A program made the translations under genes and the position numbers. DNA of 20,643 nucleotides, taken from NCBI GenBank assembly GCA_039190005.1, contig JBCCYM010000029.1, positions 1 to 20,643 on the forward strand, written 5' to 3'. This document shows positions 7,405-14,929 of the stretch, one piece after another; position 1 is the stretch's first letter, and each line of letters opens with the position of its first letter. The notes under the pieces were generated by a model. That model made no database searches. It worked only from the letters and a program-made list of their open reading frames with translations, and was not told the origin of the DNA. The DNA comes from JBCCYM01 sp039190005. GTDB lineage: Bacteria > Pseudomonadota > Gammaproteobacteria > UBA12402.

Positions 7405-8556
7405 TCAAATTTCGCTTCGTGAAGTACGAGCAGGATATATCGCCCCTGAAGTGCGCGTTTCATAATCAACACGCAATAACAAGCCAATAGCCATACAAGT
7501 CAATAGAATACTACTGCCGCCATAACTCATTAATGGCAAAGTCAAACCTTTGGTTGGTAACATACCTGCGTCAACTCCCATATTGATAAACGCTTGCATG
7601 GCTATCCAAATCGCGATACCAAAAGCCATATAACCAGCCGCGAGAAAACCTGCCTGCTGCGCTCGTCGACCTATGTTTAAGGCACGCCAAACCAATAATA
7701 CATATAGCGCGATAACAACTAAAATACCAACCAATCCTAATTCTTCCGCGAGTACCGCGAAAAGAAAATCAGTATGAGCTTCAGGTAAATAGAAAAGCTT
7801 TTGAATACTATCACCTAAACCAACGCCAAAAATACCACCTCGACCAAAAGCGATTAAAGACTGTACCAACTGATAACCACTGTGATATTGATTTGCCCAA
7901 GGATCAAGAAATGTGGTTAAACGTAATAATCGATACGGGGATGAAACAGCTAAAATTGATAAGGCGACAACAGCCAGTAATAATAATACAATAAACAATC
8001 TTAGCCGCGCGCCAGCTAAAAATATCATACTAAATGTCGTTAAACTAATGACGACAGTCGCGCCAAAATCAGGTTCAAGTAACAATAAACACGCCATAAT
8101 CATTAAGATAAATAATGGCTTGAGAAAACCACTCAATTGTTGCTCAACTTCCTGACGATGACGCACCAGATAACCTGACAAATAAATAATCATTACAAAC
8201 TTGGCATATTCAGATACTTGCAATCGCAAAGGTCCAACACCAATCCAACGGGCGCTACCGTTGATACGATGACCAACATGTGGAATCAACACTAAGATTA
8301 GGAAAATAAAACTTGAAAGTAATAAAATACCACTAATATTTTCCCAGAAAAGTATTCTAATCCGCAGCACCACGATTGCCAATAATAGACCCAATATAAT
8401 ATAAACCAGTTGGTGGAAAAAAAAATGAAACGGTTGATGATATTTTGCTTGCGAAATCATCATGGATGCCGAAGCCACCATTGTCAAGCCAATAGCTAAC
8501 AGCGCTAAGGCGGCAAACAGTAAATATTTATCATATATTAGTTTTGTTTGATTCAT
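7405..8556 (-). CDS. ftsW: Peptidoglycan glycosyltransferase FtsW
   Basis: A 383-residue SEDS-family polytopic membrane protein that polymerises lipid II at the division septum together with FtsI (PBP3). Motifs: GSARWIGVGPLRLQVSE (about 100-116), LLLEPDFG with the conserved catalytic Asp at 163, the large periplasmic loop HSGYQLVQSLIAFGRGG then LPEAHTDFLFAVLAEELG, and the C-terminal TKGLTLPLMSYGGSS. The usual Q-P-S-E box reads QVSE here. ATG at 8556 directly follows the murD stop (TAAATG), so translation is probably coupled. murG and murC, which commonly follow ftsW, are absent; the transcript probably ends or reads into the MFS-hdc pair. Confidence 0.95.
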   Translation of the reverse strand: MNQTKLIYDKYLLFAALALLAIGLTMVASASMMISQAKYHQPFHFFFHQLVYIILGLLLAIVVLRIRILFWENISGILLLSSFIFLILVLIPHVGHRINGSARWIGVGPLRLQVSEYAKFVMIIYLSGYLVRHRQEVEQQLSGFLKPLFILMIMACLLLLEPDFGATVVISLTTFSMIFLAGARLRLFIVLLLLAVVALSILAVSSPYRLLRLTTFLDPWANQYHSGYQLVQSLIAFGRGGIFGVGLGDSIQKLFYLPEAHTDFLFAVLAEELGLVGILVVIALYVLLVWRALNIGRRAQQAGFLAAGYMAFGIAIWIAMQAFINMGVDAGMLPTKGLTLPLMSYGGSSILLTCMAIGLLLRVDYETRTSGAIYPARTSRSEI

Positions 8557-9888
8557 TTATAACTCATTCACTATGCGCGCGAATTCACTGCCCCGATGCG
8601 CGAAATTATTAAACATATCAAAACTAGCGCACGCTGGCGATAATAAAACAACATCACCACGTATTGATGCTAAATCAGCAATTTGTACGGCTTCAGTTAA
8701 ATCGGCAGCGTAATCAATACTGACAACACCAGAAAGTACACGACCAATCTGTTTGGCTGCCGCGCCAAATAAAATCACTTTACGAACAAAATGTTTGACA
8801 GCCAAGCGTAACGGTAAAAAATCAATACCTTTAGCAAGACCGCCAACAATTAGTACAATTTTACCTTGAAGATTTTCAGATAAGCTTTGCAATGCCGCCA
8901 GTGTCGCGCCAACATTGGTAGCTTTGGAATCATTATACCAATAGACGCCACTTAATTCACGTACTAATTGACAACGATGCGGCAGGCCATTAAATGTTGT
9001 CAGCACATCGCACATTGACGATAGATCAAAACCATAATGATAACCAACCGCTAACGCCGCTAACATATTAAGTCTATTTAACTGACCTTTAATTTTAATT
9101 TGATCAGCGCAAATGATTTTCTCTTTACCATAAACAAGATAGATTTGATCTTTTTCTTTAATGACGCCAAAATGATCGGACTTAGGCTTATCTAAACCAA
9201 AACTGATCACAGGTGTAGATTTATCATCCGGATACAAACGTTGATCATGACGATTGACCACAGCAGTTTCACAATCATGATAAATTCTTTTCTTAGCTGA
9301 AATATATTCATCCATATCGGCGTGACGATCCATGTGATCTTCACAAATATTAAGAATACTGGCAACACGGGTTTTTATTGATGATAATGATTGCAGTTGA
9401 AAACTGGATAACTCTAAAATATAACCATCACACGCAGTATTGATAATATCCAACACTGGCACACCAATATTACCAGCGACTGGCATAGTTTTACCTGCTT
9501 GTTTCGCCATTTCTCCTAGTAAATTTACAACCGTACTTTTGCCATTTGATCCGGTAATGGCCACAATCGGTTGTTTTACTTCACGCGTAAATAATTCAAT
9601 ATCACCAATCACTGGAATATTTTTTTCTCTCGCGGCGACAACAATAGGATGCGACAAAGACACACCTGGACTGACAATTAACGTTGTGGCATGTTCGATT
9701 ACCTGCTCAGATAACTGACCAAATGTTGTCTTGGCATCTTTTACCAAGGCGTTTAACGCGTTAAGCTGTGGCGGTTGTTCGCGCGTGTCAATCACGGAAA
9801 AAGGAATATCACGCTTTAAACAATAATTTATACAGGACAATCCTGTTTTACCAAGCCCAAAAATAACATAAAAATCTCGTCGCGTCAT
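8557..9888 (-). CDS. murD: UDP-N-acetylmuramoyl-L-alanine--D-glutamate ligase MurD
   Basis: Cytoplasmic Mur ligase that adds D-glutamate to UDP-MurNAc-L-Ala. Counting from ATG 9888 it has 443 residues, close to the usual 438-450. Domain 1 begins VIFGLGKTGLS. The ATP loop is GSNGKST at about 113-119. HMDRHADMDEY and FNGLPHRCQ mark the central and C-terminal domains, and WYNDSKATNVGA is a Mur-ligase signature. A TTG six codons upstream (9906) also opens the frame, but ATG 9888 aligns better with the family start; a GGAG lies 12 nt before it. The gene begins 24 bp after the mraY stop and its own stop abuts ftsW, so mraY-murD-ftsW reads as one operon. Confidence 0.95.
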   Translation of the reverse strand: MTRRDFYVIFGLGKTGLSCINYCLKRDIPFSVIDTREQPPQLNALNALVKDAKTTFGQLSEQVIEHATTLIVSPGVSLSHPIVVAAREKNIPVIGDIELFTREVKQPIVAITGSNGKSTVVNLLGEMAKQAGKTMPVAGNIGVPVLDIINTACDGYILELSSFQLQSLSSIKTRVASILNICEDHMDRHADMDEYISAKKRIYHDCETAVVNRHDQRLYPDDKSTPVISFGLDKPKSDHFGVIKEKDQIYLVYGKEKIICADQIKIKGQLNRLNMLAALAVGYHYGFDLSSMCDVLTTFNGLPHRCQLVRELSGVYWYNDSKATNVGATLAALQSLSENLQGKIVLIVGGLAKGIDFLPLRLAVKHFVRKVILFGAAAKQIGRVLSGVVSIDYAADLTEAVQIADLASIRGDVVLLSPACASFDMFNNFAHRGSEFARIVNEL

Positions 9889-9912
9889 ATACTCATTGTA
9901 CTCCAAGGTGGG

Positions 9913-10998
9913 TCACCGTACTTTAAGTGTCGCTAAACCTATTAATACCAAGATAAATGTGATAATCCAAAAACGCACAATAACCCGTGGTTCGGGCCAA
10001 CCTTTTAATTCAAAATGATGATGAATAGGCGCCATCTTAAAAACACGTTTACCTGTCAGTTTAAATGATGCCACCTGCACAATAACAGATATAGTTTCGA
10101 CAACAAGCACCCCGCCCATAATAAATAATACAATTTCCTGGCGCACCACAACCGCGATCACACCTAAGGCGGCACCTAAGCTTAATGACCCCACATCCCC
10201 CATAAATACCTGAGCGGGATAGGTATTAAACCATAAAAATCCTAAACCGGCGCCAACAACCGCGCCACAGATAATGGCCACCTCTCCAACACCAGGCAAA
10301 TAAGAAAATAATAAATAGCTGGCAAAATTTTCATTACCAAGCACATAAGCAAAAATACCTAATGCCGCGCCTATCATCACTGTTGGCATGATGGCTAAAC
10401 CATCAAGACCATCGGTAAGATTGGTGGCATTACTACTCCCGACAATGACAAAATAAGTTAATACAATAAAAATTGGTCCTAAGCTCAAGGTTGCGTGTTT
10501 AAAGAAAGGAATAATAAGATCTGTCTCTGCCGGCAATGTCGCCTTGTGATAAAGAAATAACGCGACAATAATTGCCACAAGCGACTGACAACCATATTTA
10601 TATTTTGCCGATAATCCACGGCTGTTTTTTTGATAAATCTTCAAATAATCGTCAACAAAACCAATGATACCAAACGCCAAAGTTGTCAATAACACCACCC
10701 AAATATAACGATTATCAAGATTCGCCCATAATAGACTGGCTACCAGAATAGTAAATAAAATAAGTGCGCCACCCATTGTTGGTGTGCCATTTTTTTTCAG
10801 ATGGGACTCAGGGCCATCATCACGCACAACCTGCCCGAATTGCCTACCGGCAAGACGACGAATAAAAAAAGGTCCAAAGCAGAAAGACAACACTAAGGCG
10901 GTTAAAGTGCTCAAAATGATACGGAGCGTAATATATTGAAATATATAGAAAATATTATGGTGATGCTTGGCGATTAAATGCAGTAAATAATATAACAT
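9913..10998 (-). CDS. mraY: Phospho-N-acetylmuramoyl-pentapeptide transferase MraY
   Basis: Integral membrane enzyme that moves phospho-MurNAc-pentapeptide from UDP to undecaprenyl phosphate, forming lipid I. From ATG 10998 it has 361 residues, like the 360 of E. coli, and MLYYLLHLIAKHHHNIFYIF aligns with the family N terminus. An upstream ATG at 11064 would add 22 residues not expected in the family. Motifs: RDDGPESHLKKNGTPTMGG, FVDDYLK, ATNLTDGLDGLA, VFMGDVGSL and the HHHFE histidine box near the C terminus. It heads a shortened dcw cluster; murF is not upstream, where a divergent malic enzyme sits instead. A moderate AAAGGCGA site precedes the start. Confidence 0.95.
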   Translation of the reverse strand: MLYYLLHLIAKHHHNIFYIFQYITLRIILSTLTALVLSFCFGPFFIRRLAGRQFGQVVRDDGPESHLKKNGTPTMGGALILFTILVASLLWANLDNRYIWVVLLTTLAFGIIGFVDDYLKIYQKNSRGLSAKYKYGCQSLVAIIVALFLYHKATLPAETDLIIPFFKHATLSLGPIFIVLTYFVIVGSSNATNLTDGLDGLAIMPTVMIGAALGIFAYVLGNENFASYLLFSYLPGVGEVAIICGAVVGAGLGFLWFNTYPAQVFMGDVGSLSLGAALGVIAVVVRQEIVLFIMGGVLVVETISVIVQVASFKLTGKRVFKMAPIHHHFELKGWPEPRVIVRFWIITFILVLIGLATLKVR

Positions 10999-11039
10999 AA
11001 TGTCGCCTTTTTTAACGTTTTTTGCGTGATAAAGCAAGT

Positions 11040-11075
11040 AATTTTGATAATTAATTGATAGCATTTATCAAAATT
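11040..11075. promoter_or_regulatory. 11-bp inverted repeat between mraY and malic enzyme
   Basis: AATTTTGATAA (11040-11050) and TTATCAAAATT (11065-11075) are exact reverse complements with a 14-nt spacer; a further TTGATA lies inside. It is in the divergent intergenic region, 42-77 bp upstream of the mraY start and 51-86 bp upstream of the malic enzyme start. A dimeric repressor or activator site controlling one or both genes is plausible. Confidence 0.4.
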
Positions 11076-11084
11076 CAATAGTAT
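11055..11084 (+). promoter_or_regulatory. Possible promoter of the malic enzyme gene
   Basis: TTGATA (11055-11060) and TAGTAT (11079-11084) with 18-bp spacing, 41 bp before the start codon. The -35 box lies within the inverted repeat at 11040-11075, so a protein bound there could block this promoter. Confidence 0.35.
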
Positions 11085-11125
11085 GTTATCATTTAGCAGT
11101 AATTTAATAGAAAATAAAGGAAACC

Positions 11126-12520
11126 ATGAAAATCAGCTCCAATGATACCATTGTCATTCGCATGACACTTGCCGAACAAACCAAAATATCAGCCATTATT
11201 GAAAAAATTTCAGCGCTGCAAGGTGACATAAAAGGCATAGATACGGTTAAAGTCGAAAATAATAATAGTATTCGTGATATTACTGTAGATGTGATTGATC
11301 AACAGCATACGGATAAAATTATTTACGCGATTAAACAAATGCCTGGGGTAAGCATTGAATATGTGTCTGATCGCGTTTTTCTATTTCATCTTGGCGGTAA
11401 AATTGAAGTTATCAGCAAAACAGCGATCAAAAATCGCGAACAATTATCAATGGCTTATACACCGGGTGTCGCCAGGGTTTGTATGGATATTCACGATACG
11501 CCGGAAAATGTTCATAAATTAACGATTAAACGTAATACGGTTGCCATAGTCACCGATGGCAGCGCGGTATTGGGTCTGGGCAATATTGGTGCCGAGGCGG
11601 CATTACCGGTGATGGAAGGCAAAGCCATGTTATTTAAAAATTTTGCCAATGTCGACGCCTTTCCTATTTGCTTGGCAACACAAGATACCGAAGAAATTAT
11701 TAAGACCGTTAAAAATATCGCCCCCGCCTTTGGTGGCATTAATCTGGAAGATATCGCCTCACCACGTTGTTTTGAAATTGAAGACCGACTTAAAGAAGAA
11801 CTCGATATTCCGGTTTTTCATGATGATCAACATGGCACGGCTATTGTCATGGCGGCTGGATTTATCAATGCCCTGCGTCTGACAAATCGTCAAGTTGGTG
11901 ATCTTAAAGTTGTCTTTAGTGGCGTTGGCGCCGCTGGCGTTGCTTGCACTAAAATTCTGCAAGAACTTGGCGTGAAAAATATTATCGGCTGCGACAGTAA
12001 AGGCGCCATCTCTAAAGATCGAACCGATCTCAATCAGGTAAAACAAAATTATGCTGAAACAACCAATCCTAATAATGAATCTGGCAGCTTAGCAACCGTA
12101 CTTAAAGATGCCGATGTCTTTATCGGTCTTTCCGGCCCAAATTTACTCAGTGTTGATGACATTAAAACCATGAAAAAAGATCCCATTGTCTTTGCCATGG
12201 CCAACCCAACACCGGAAATTATGCCAGAACTCGCGGCACCGCATGTCGCTATTATGGCAACTGGTCGCAGTGACTATCCCAATCAAATTAACAATGTATT
12301 GGCATTTCCCGGCTTATTCCGAGGTATTTTAGATTGCCATGCTTGTGATATCAACAAAGAAATGAAACTTGCTGCCGCACATGCTATTGCCGATACAATC
12401 GCTCCCAACGTTTTATCGCCAGAATATATTGTCCCCAGTGTGTTTGATCAAAAAGTTGTTGAAGCGGTCGCCGCCGCTGTCAATAAAGCCGCTCATGAAA
12501 CCGGCGTTTGCAGAAAATAA
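11126..12520 (+). CDS. NAD(P)-dependent malic enzyme with N-terminal ACT domain
   Basis: A 464-residue cytosolic enzyme that converts malate to pyruvate and CO2 with reduction of NAD(P). Residues about 8-85 form an ACT-like regulatory domain (repeated VKVENNNSIRDITVDV pattern); the catalytic part follows. Key residues: Y111 in SMAYTPGVA, K166 in VMEGKAMLFK, metal ligands E208 and D209 in LEDIASPRCFEIE and D233 or D234 in FHDDQHGTA, and the nucleotide loop GVGAAG (266-271). The ACT domain suggests allosteric control by a small ligand, possibly an amino acid. ATG 11126 follows an AAGGAAA site. It is divergent from mraY. No clear terminator separates it from the peptide gene 95 bp downstream, so some readthrough is possible. 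Confidence 0.92.
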   Translation: MKISSNDTIVIRMTLAEQTKISAIIEKISALQGDIKGIDTVKVENNNSIRDITVDVIDQQHTDKIIYAIKQMPGVSIEYVSDRVFLFHLGGKIEVISKTAIKNREQLSMAYTPGVARVCMDIHDTPENVHKLTIKRNTVAIVTDGSAVLGLGNIGAEAALPVMEGKAMLFKNFANVDAFPICLATQDTEEIIKTVKNIAPAFGGINLEDIASPRCFEIEDRLKEELDIPVFHDDQHGTAIVMAAGFINALRLTNRQVGDLKVVFSGVGAAGVACTKILQELGVKNIIGCDSKGAISKDRTDLNQVKQNYAETTNPNNESGSLATVLKDADVFIGLSGPNLLSVDDIKTMKKDPIVFAMANPTPEIMPELAAPHVAIMATGRSDYPNQINNVLAFPGLFRGILDCHACDINKEMKLAAAHAIADTIAPNVLSPEYIVPSVFDQKVVEAVAAAVNKAAHETGVCRK

Positions 12521-12569
12521 TTATTGCCGTTTTATGCATCATTAAAACATTTATCTCTGTGAGAGGTAC

Positions 12570-12610
12570 TATAATATTAATAAGGGTAAGTTATTTGTAT
12601 TATAGGAGGT
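12570..12610 (+). promoter_or_regulatory. -10 box and strong RBS of the GG-leader peptide gene
   Basis: A perfect TATAAT lies at 12570-12575, with no clear -35 at 17 bp upstream (AACATTTAT region), so an activator or weak promoter is possible. AGGAGGT at 12604-12610 is a near-complete anti-16S match, 5 nt before ATG 12616. This decides the start in favour of 12616 rather than the in-frame ATG at 12508 inside the malic enzyme gene. Confidence 0.6.
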
Positions 12611-12615
12611 GTGAG

Positions 12616-12846
12616 ATGAGAACTTTAAATAATACAGAACTGAGCATGATTAACGGGGGTGAGACTGTTTGTACAGAGAGTGTATTTGTTGACTTTTTTG
12701 GCATTATTCAGCTTAGCAATCCAAAACCATGGGTTGTAAAAATTGCTGAAAGGCTCTCTGCAAGATTAGGATCCGATAAAGTAAATGTGATTAAAACGGC
12801 ACAATGCATATCTTGTCCCCCTACAACAATAGATATAATTGTATAA
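12616..12846 (+). CDS. Double-glycine leader peptide, candidate bacteriocin/microcin precursor
   Basis: A 76-residue precursor. The 15-residue leader MRTLNNTELSMINGG fits the class II bacteriocin pattern exactly: L at -12, E at -8, L at -7, I at -4 and GG at -2/-1. Cleavage after GG would release a 61-residue core starting ETVC, with cysteines at core positions 4, 49 and 52 (the latter a CISC motif), a hydrophobic FVDFFGIIQL stretch, a basic central part (KIAERLSARLG) and a hydrophobic end (IDIIV). I recognise no family for the core. It is not glycine-rich like many class IIb microcins. The start is fixed by AGGAGGT 5 nt upstream. It converges on an NHLM-type exporter whose C39 domain is built to cut such leaders. 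Toxin, signal and other secreted-peptide roles all remain open. Confidence 0.85.
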   Translation: MRTLNNTELSMINGGETVCTESVFVDFFGIIQLSNPKPWVVKIAERLSARLGSDKVNVIKTAQCISCPPTTIDIIV

Positions 12847-12864
12847 CATGCTATTTTCGTTCAA

Positions 12865-12892
12865 GGGAGGCTCTTAGGGGCCTCCCTTTTTT
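12865..12892 (+). terminator. Intrinsic terminator after the peptide gene
   Basis: GGGAGGC (12865-12871) pairs with GCCTCCC (12880-12886) around an 8-nt loop, followed by six T (12887-12892). It sits 18 bp after the peptide stop. The leftward ABC operon ends at 12896 and meets the same hairpin, but on that strand the following T run is only TT, so termination from that side would be weaker. Confidence 0.85.
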
Positions 12893-12895
12893 AAT

Positions 12896-14929
12896 CTAAA
12901 TCACCGCTTTTCTATCAACCAATTTAAATTGCCCGGATTGCAATTGATAGACTTTATCACTCGCATTCAACGTTTCCAATCTCTGGGTGATATGAATAAC
13001 TGTGACATTCAGTTTGGTCAAGTTTGCCATAATAGCGGTTTGTGTTGCCAAATCGAGTGAGCTTGTCGCCTCATCAAGTAATAAAATTTTAGGTCGATTT
13101 AACAATGCTCTGGCAATTAATACCCGTTGGCGCTGACCACCCGAGAGTGTTTTGCCGCCTTCGGTTAATATGGTCTGCATCCCCATTGGCATAGCTTGTA
13201 TGGTTTCTTTTAGCATCACTTGTTCGGCTGCCCACCAAGCTTGCTCTTCGCTATATTGAGATTGAAAGCTCAAAATATTGTCAATAATTGTTCCTGGAAT
13301 AATCGAACTGTTTTGCAACACAACACCAATTTGTTTGCGTAAAGATCGCACATCAATATCATGTAAATTTTGACCATCAAAATAAATTGAACCATTTGAT
13401 GGCATTAAAAATCCTAATAGTAATTTTATAAACGTTGATTTACCGGCGCCAGAATGACCAATAATGGCAATATGCTCACCCGGTTTAATCGTTAATGATA
13501 AATCTTTAATCACTAATGGCTGATCAACATGATAACTGAATGAAAGATGATTCATAGCAATTTCGCCATTTAAATCCCCTATCGCGAACTTAGTGTCAAC
13601 ACTCTCTGGCTGTTCTTGAATAATGGGTTTTATTCTTTCATATAATGGAATAACTGCTATGGATACCGCTAATGAGCTTACTAATTGATTAAGCGCCATC
13701 ATTAACTGTGCGAAGGCCGCGTTAAAGGCGACAAATTGACCAAGACTAATCTTGTTTCCCAATGAATAAACAACCACAAAAATAAGCAATAAAGACAACA
13801 GCATAAATACTGAATTAAATGTCGATAAGATCACATCAATTTGACCTGAAATCAACATAAGTCGATTTTGACGGGTAAATTTACCTAACCACTGATTAAA
13901 TCCATTTTTTTCATTGGAAGTACTACGCAGTTTAATCAGGCAGTGAATAAGCTGCAATAAGAAACCATCAATCTCGCCTTTAAGATGATAAAGCTGGCGT
14001 TCATAAGTCAGTTTTATCCACAGTATAAGTCCATTCACAACTATAAATAGTAGCCCTAACGCTAAAGCGACAAAACCTAATCGCGCACTGTAATAAAACA
14101 GTAACACATAAATGACAATACTCATGATACCACCTACGGTAGAGGTGATAATATTACCGGTCATAAGCTGTTGAATACTATCAATACCACTGGCACGATC
14201 AACAATATCGCCGGCGGTAAAGCGTTGAAAAAATTGCACCGGCAATCGTAACAAATGATCCCATACCGCTGTTTGAACTTTTACGGTAAGTTTAAATCGC
14301 AAATTAATCATCGCGATGGCTTGTGAAATTGAAAAAAGCGTAATAACACCGGCATTCACGACTAATATTATAATAAATTGCGTCAATAAACTCGGATCAG
14401 CATTTGGAATCGCCCGATCAATGACCATACCGGTGATAATCGGCGTCAGTAAAGCAAAAAGGCTGATCAATAATTGTATGGATAAAATCCGATAGACTAA
14501 ACGCCCATGACCGGTAAACGCGAAATACAATATCGATTTTAAGCCTATCGCTTTGCCTGGCGTATGCGGAAATGTTTGATGGAAGACATAGGCTATCGGC
14601 GCGATTTTACTGACCATTTCCGCCGAGACTTCTTGTTTCTCACCATTAATTAACAGTTGGTAGCGCCCTTCACGTTTACTAGGCAATACAGCACAGGGTT
14701 GATTATCATAAAAAACCAATAAAGGACCATAATCTTCTTTCCACCAATTACTTTTCAGTTTAACTAAACGCGCGCGTAACTTGTAATGCTCCGCTAAAGC
14801 CATGACTTGAGCATAATGATTTGGCAATTCAGCGGCATGAGCTGGCGGGTGAGAGAGTGTTAAGTTTAATGTGCTACCAACATCACAAAAGGCCTGCCAT
14901 AGTTGATCGAAACGGATACCGTCAGTCAT
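12896..14929 (-). CDS. NHLM-type peptide export ABC transporter, second subunit
   Basis: A 677-residue inner-membrane ABC exporter subunit. Residues about 1-135 form an N-terminal domain without C39 catalytic residues; KSNWWKEDYGPLLVF near 59-73 and the GRYQLL region match the N-terminal domain of the NHLM ABC2 family (TIGR03797 as I recall it). A six-helix membrane domain covers about 145-430. The nucleotide-binding domain has Walker A GHSGAGKST (491-499), signature LSGGQ (595-599), Walker B LLLDE (616-620) and SSLD. The switch histidine is replaced by Gln649 (HITQRLE). It overlaps the C39 transporter gene by 8 nt, so translation is coupled and the two probably form a heterodimer that exports the GG-leader peptide. 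Confidence 0.88.
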   Translation of the reverse strand: MTDGIRFDQLWQAFCDVGSTLNLTLSHPPAHAAELPNHYAQVMALAEHYKLRARLVKLKSNWWKEDYGPLLVFYDNQPCAVLPSKREGRYQLLINGEKQEVSAEMVSKIAPIAYVFHQTFPHTPGKAIGLKSILYFAFTGHGRLVYRILSIQLLISLFALLTPIITGMVIDRAIPNADPSLLTQFIIILVVNAGVITLFSISQAIAMINLRFKLTVKVQTAVWDHLLRLPVQFFQRFTAGDIVDRASGIDSIQQLMTGNIITSTVGGIMSIVIYVLLFYYSARLGFVALALGLLFIVVNGLILWIKLTYERQLYHLKGEIDGFLLQLIHCLIKLRSTSNEKNGFNQWLGKFTRQNRLMLISGQIDVILSTFNSVFMLLSLLLIFVVVYSLGNKISLGQFVAFNAAFAQLMMALNQLVSSLAVSIAVIPLYERIKPIIQEQPESVDTKFAIGDLNGEIAMNHLSFSYHVDQPLVIKDLSLTIKPGEHIAIIGHSGAGKSTFIKLLLGFLMPSNGSIYFDGQNLHDIDVRSLRKQIGVVLQNSSIIPGTIIDNILSFQSQYSEEQAWWAAEQVMLKETIQAMPMGMQTILTEGGKTLSGGQRQRVLIARALLNRPKILLLDEATSSLDLATQTAIMANLTKLNVTVIHITQRLETLNASDKVYQLQSGQFKLVDRKAVI

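Noticed and set aside
10996..11064. mraY start at ATG 11064
   Set aside because: It adds 22 residues not found in MraY homologues and overlaps the operator-like repeat; ATG 10998 matches the family start.
12508..12846. Longer 112-aa reading of the peptide gene from ATG 12508
   Set aside because: It begins inside the malic enzyme gene, has no ribosome binding site, and would bury the GG leader. AGGAGGT before ATG 12616 and the canonical leader fix the shorter form.
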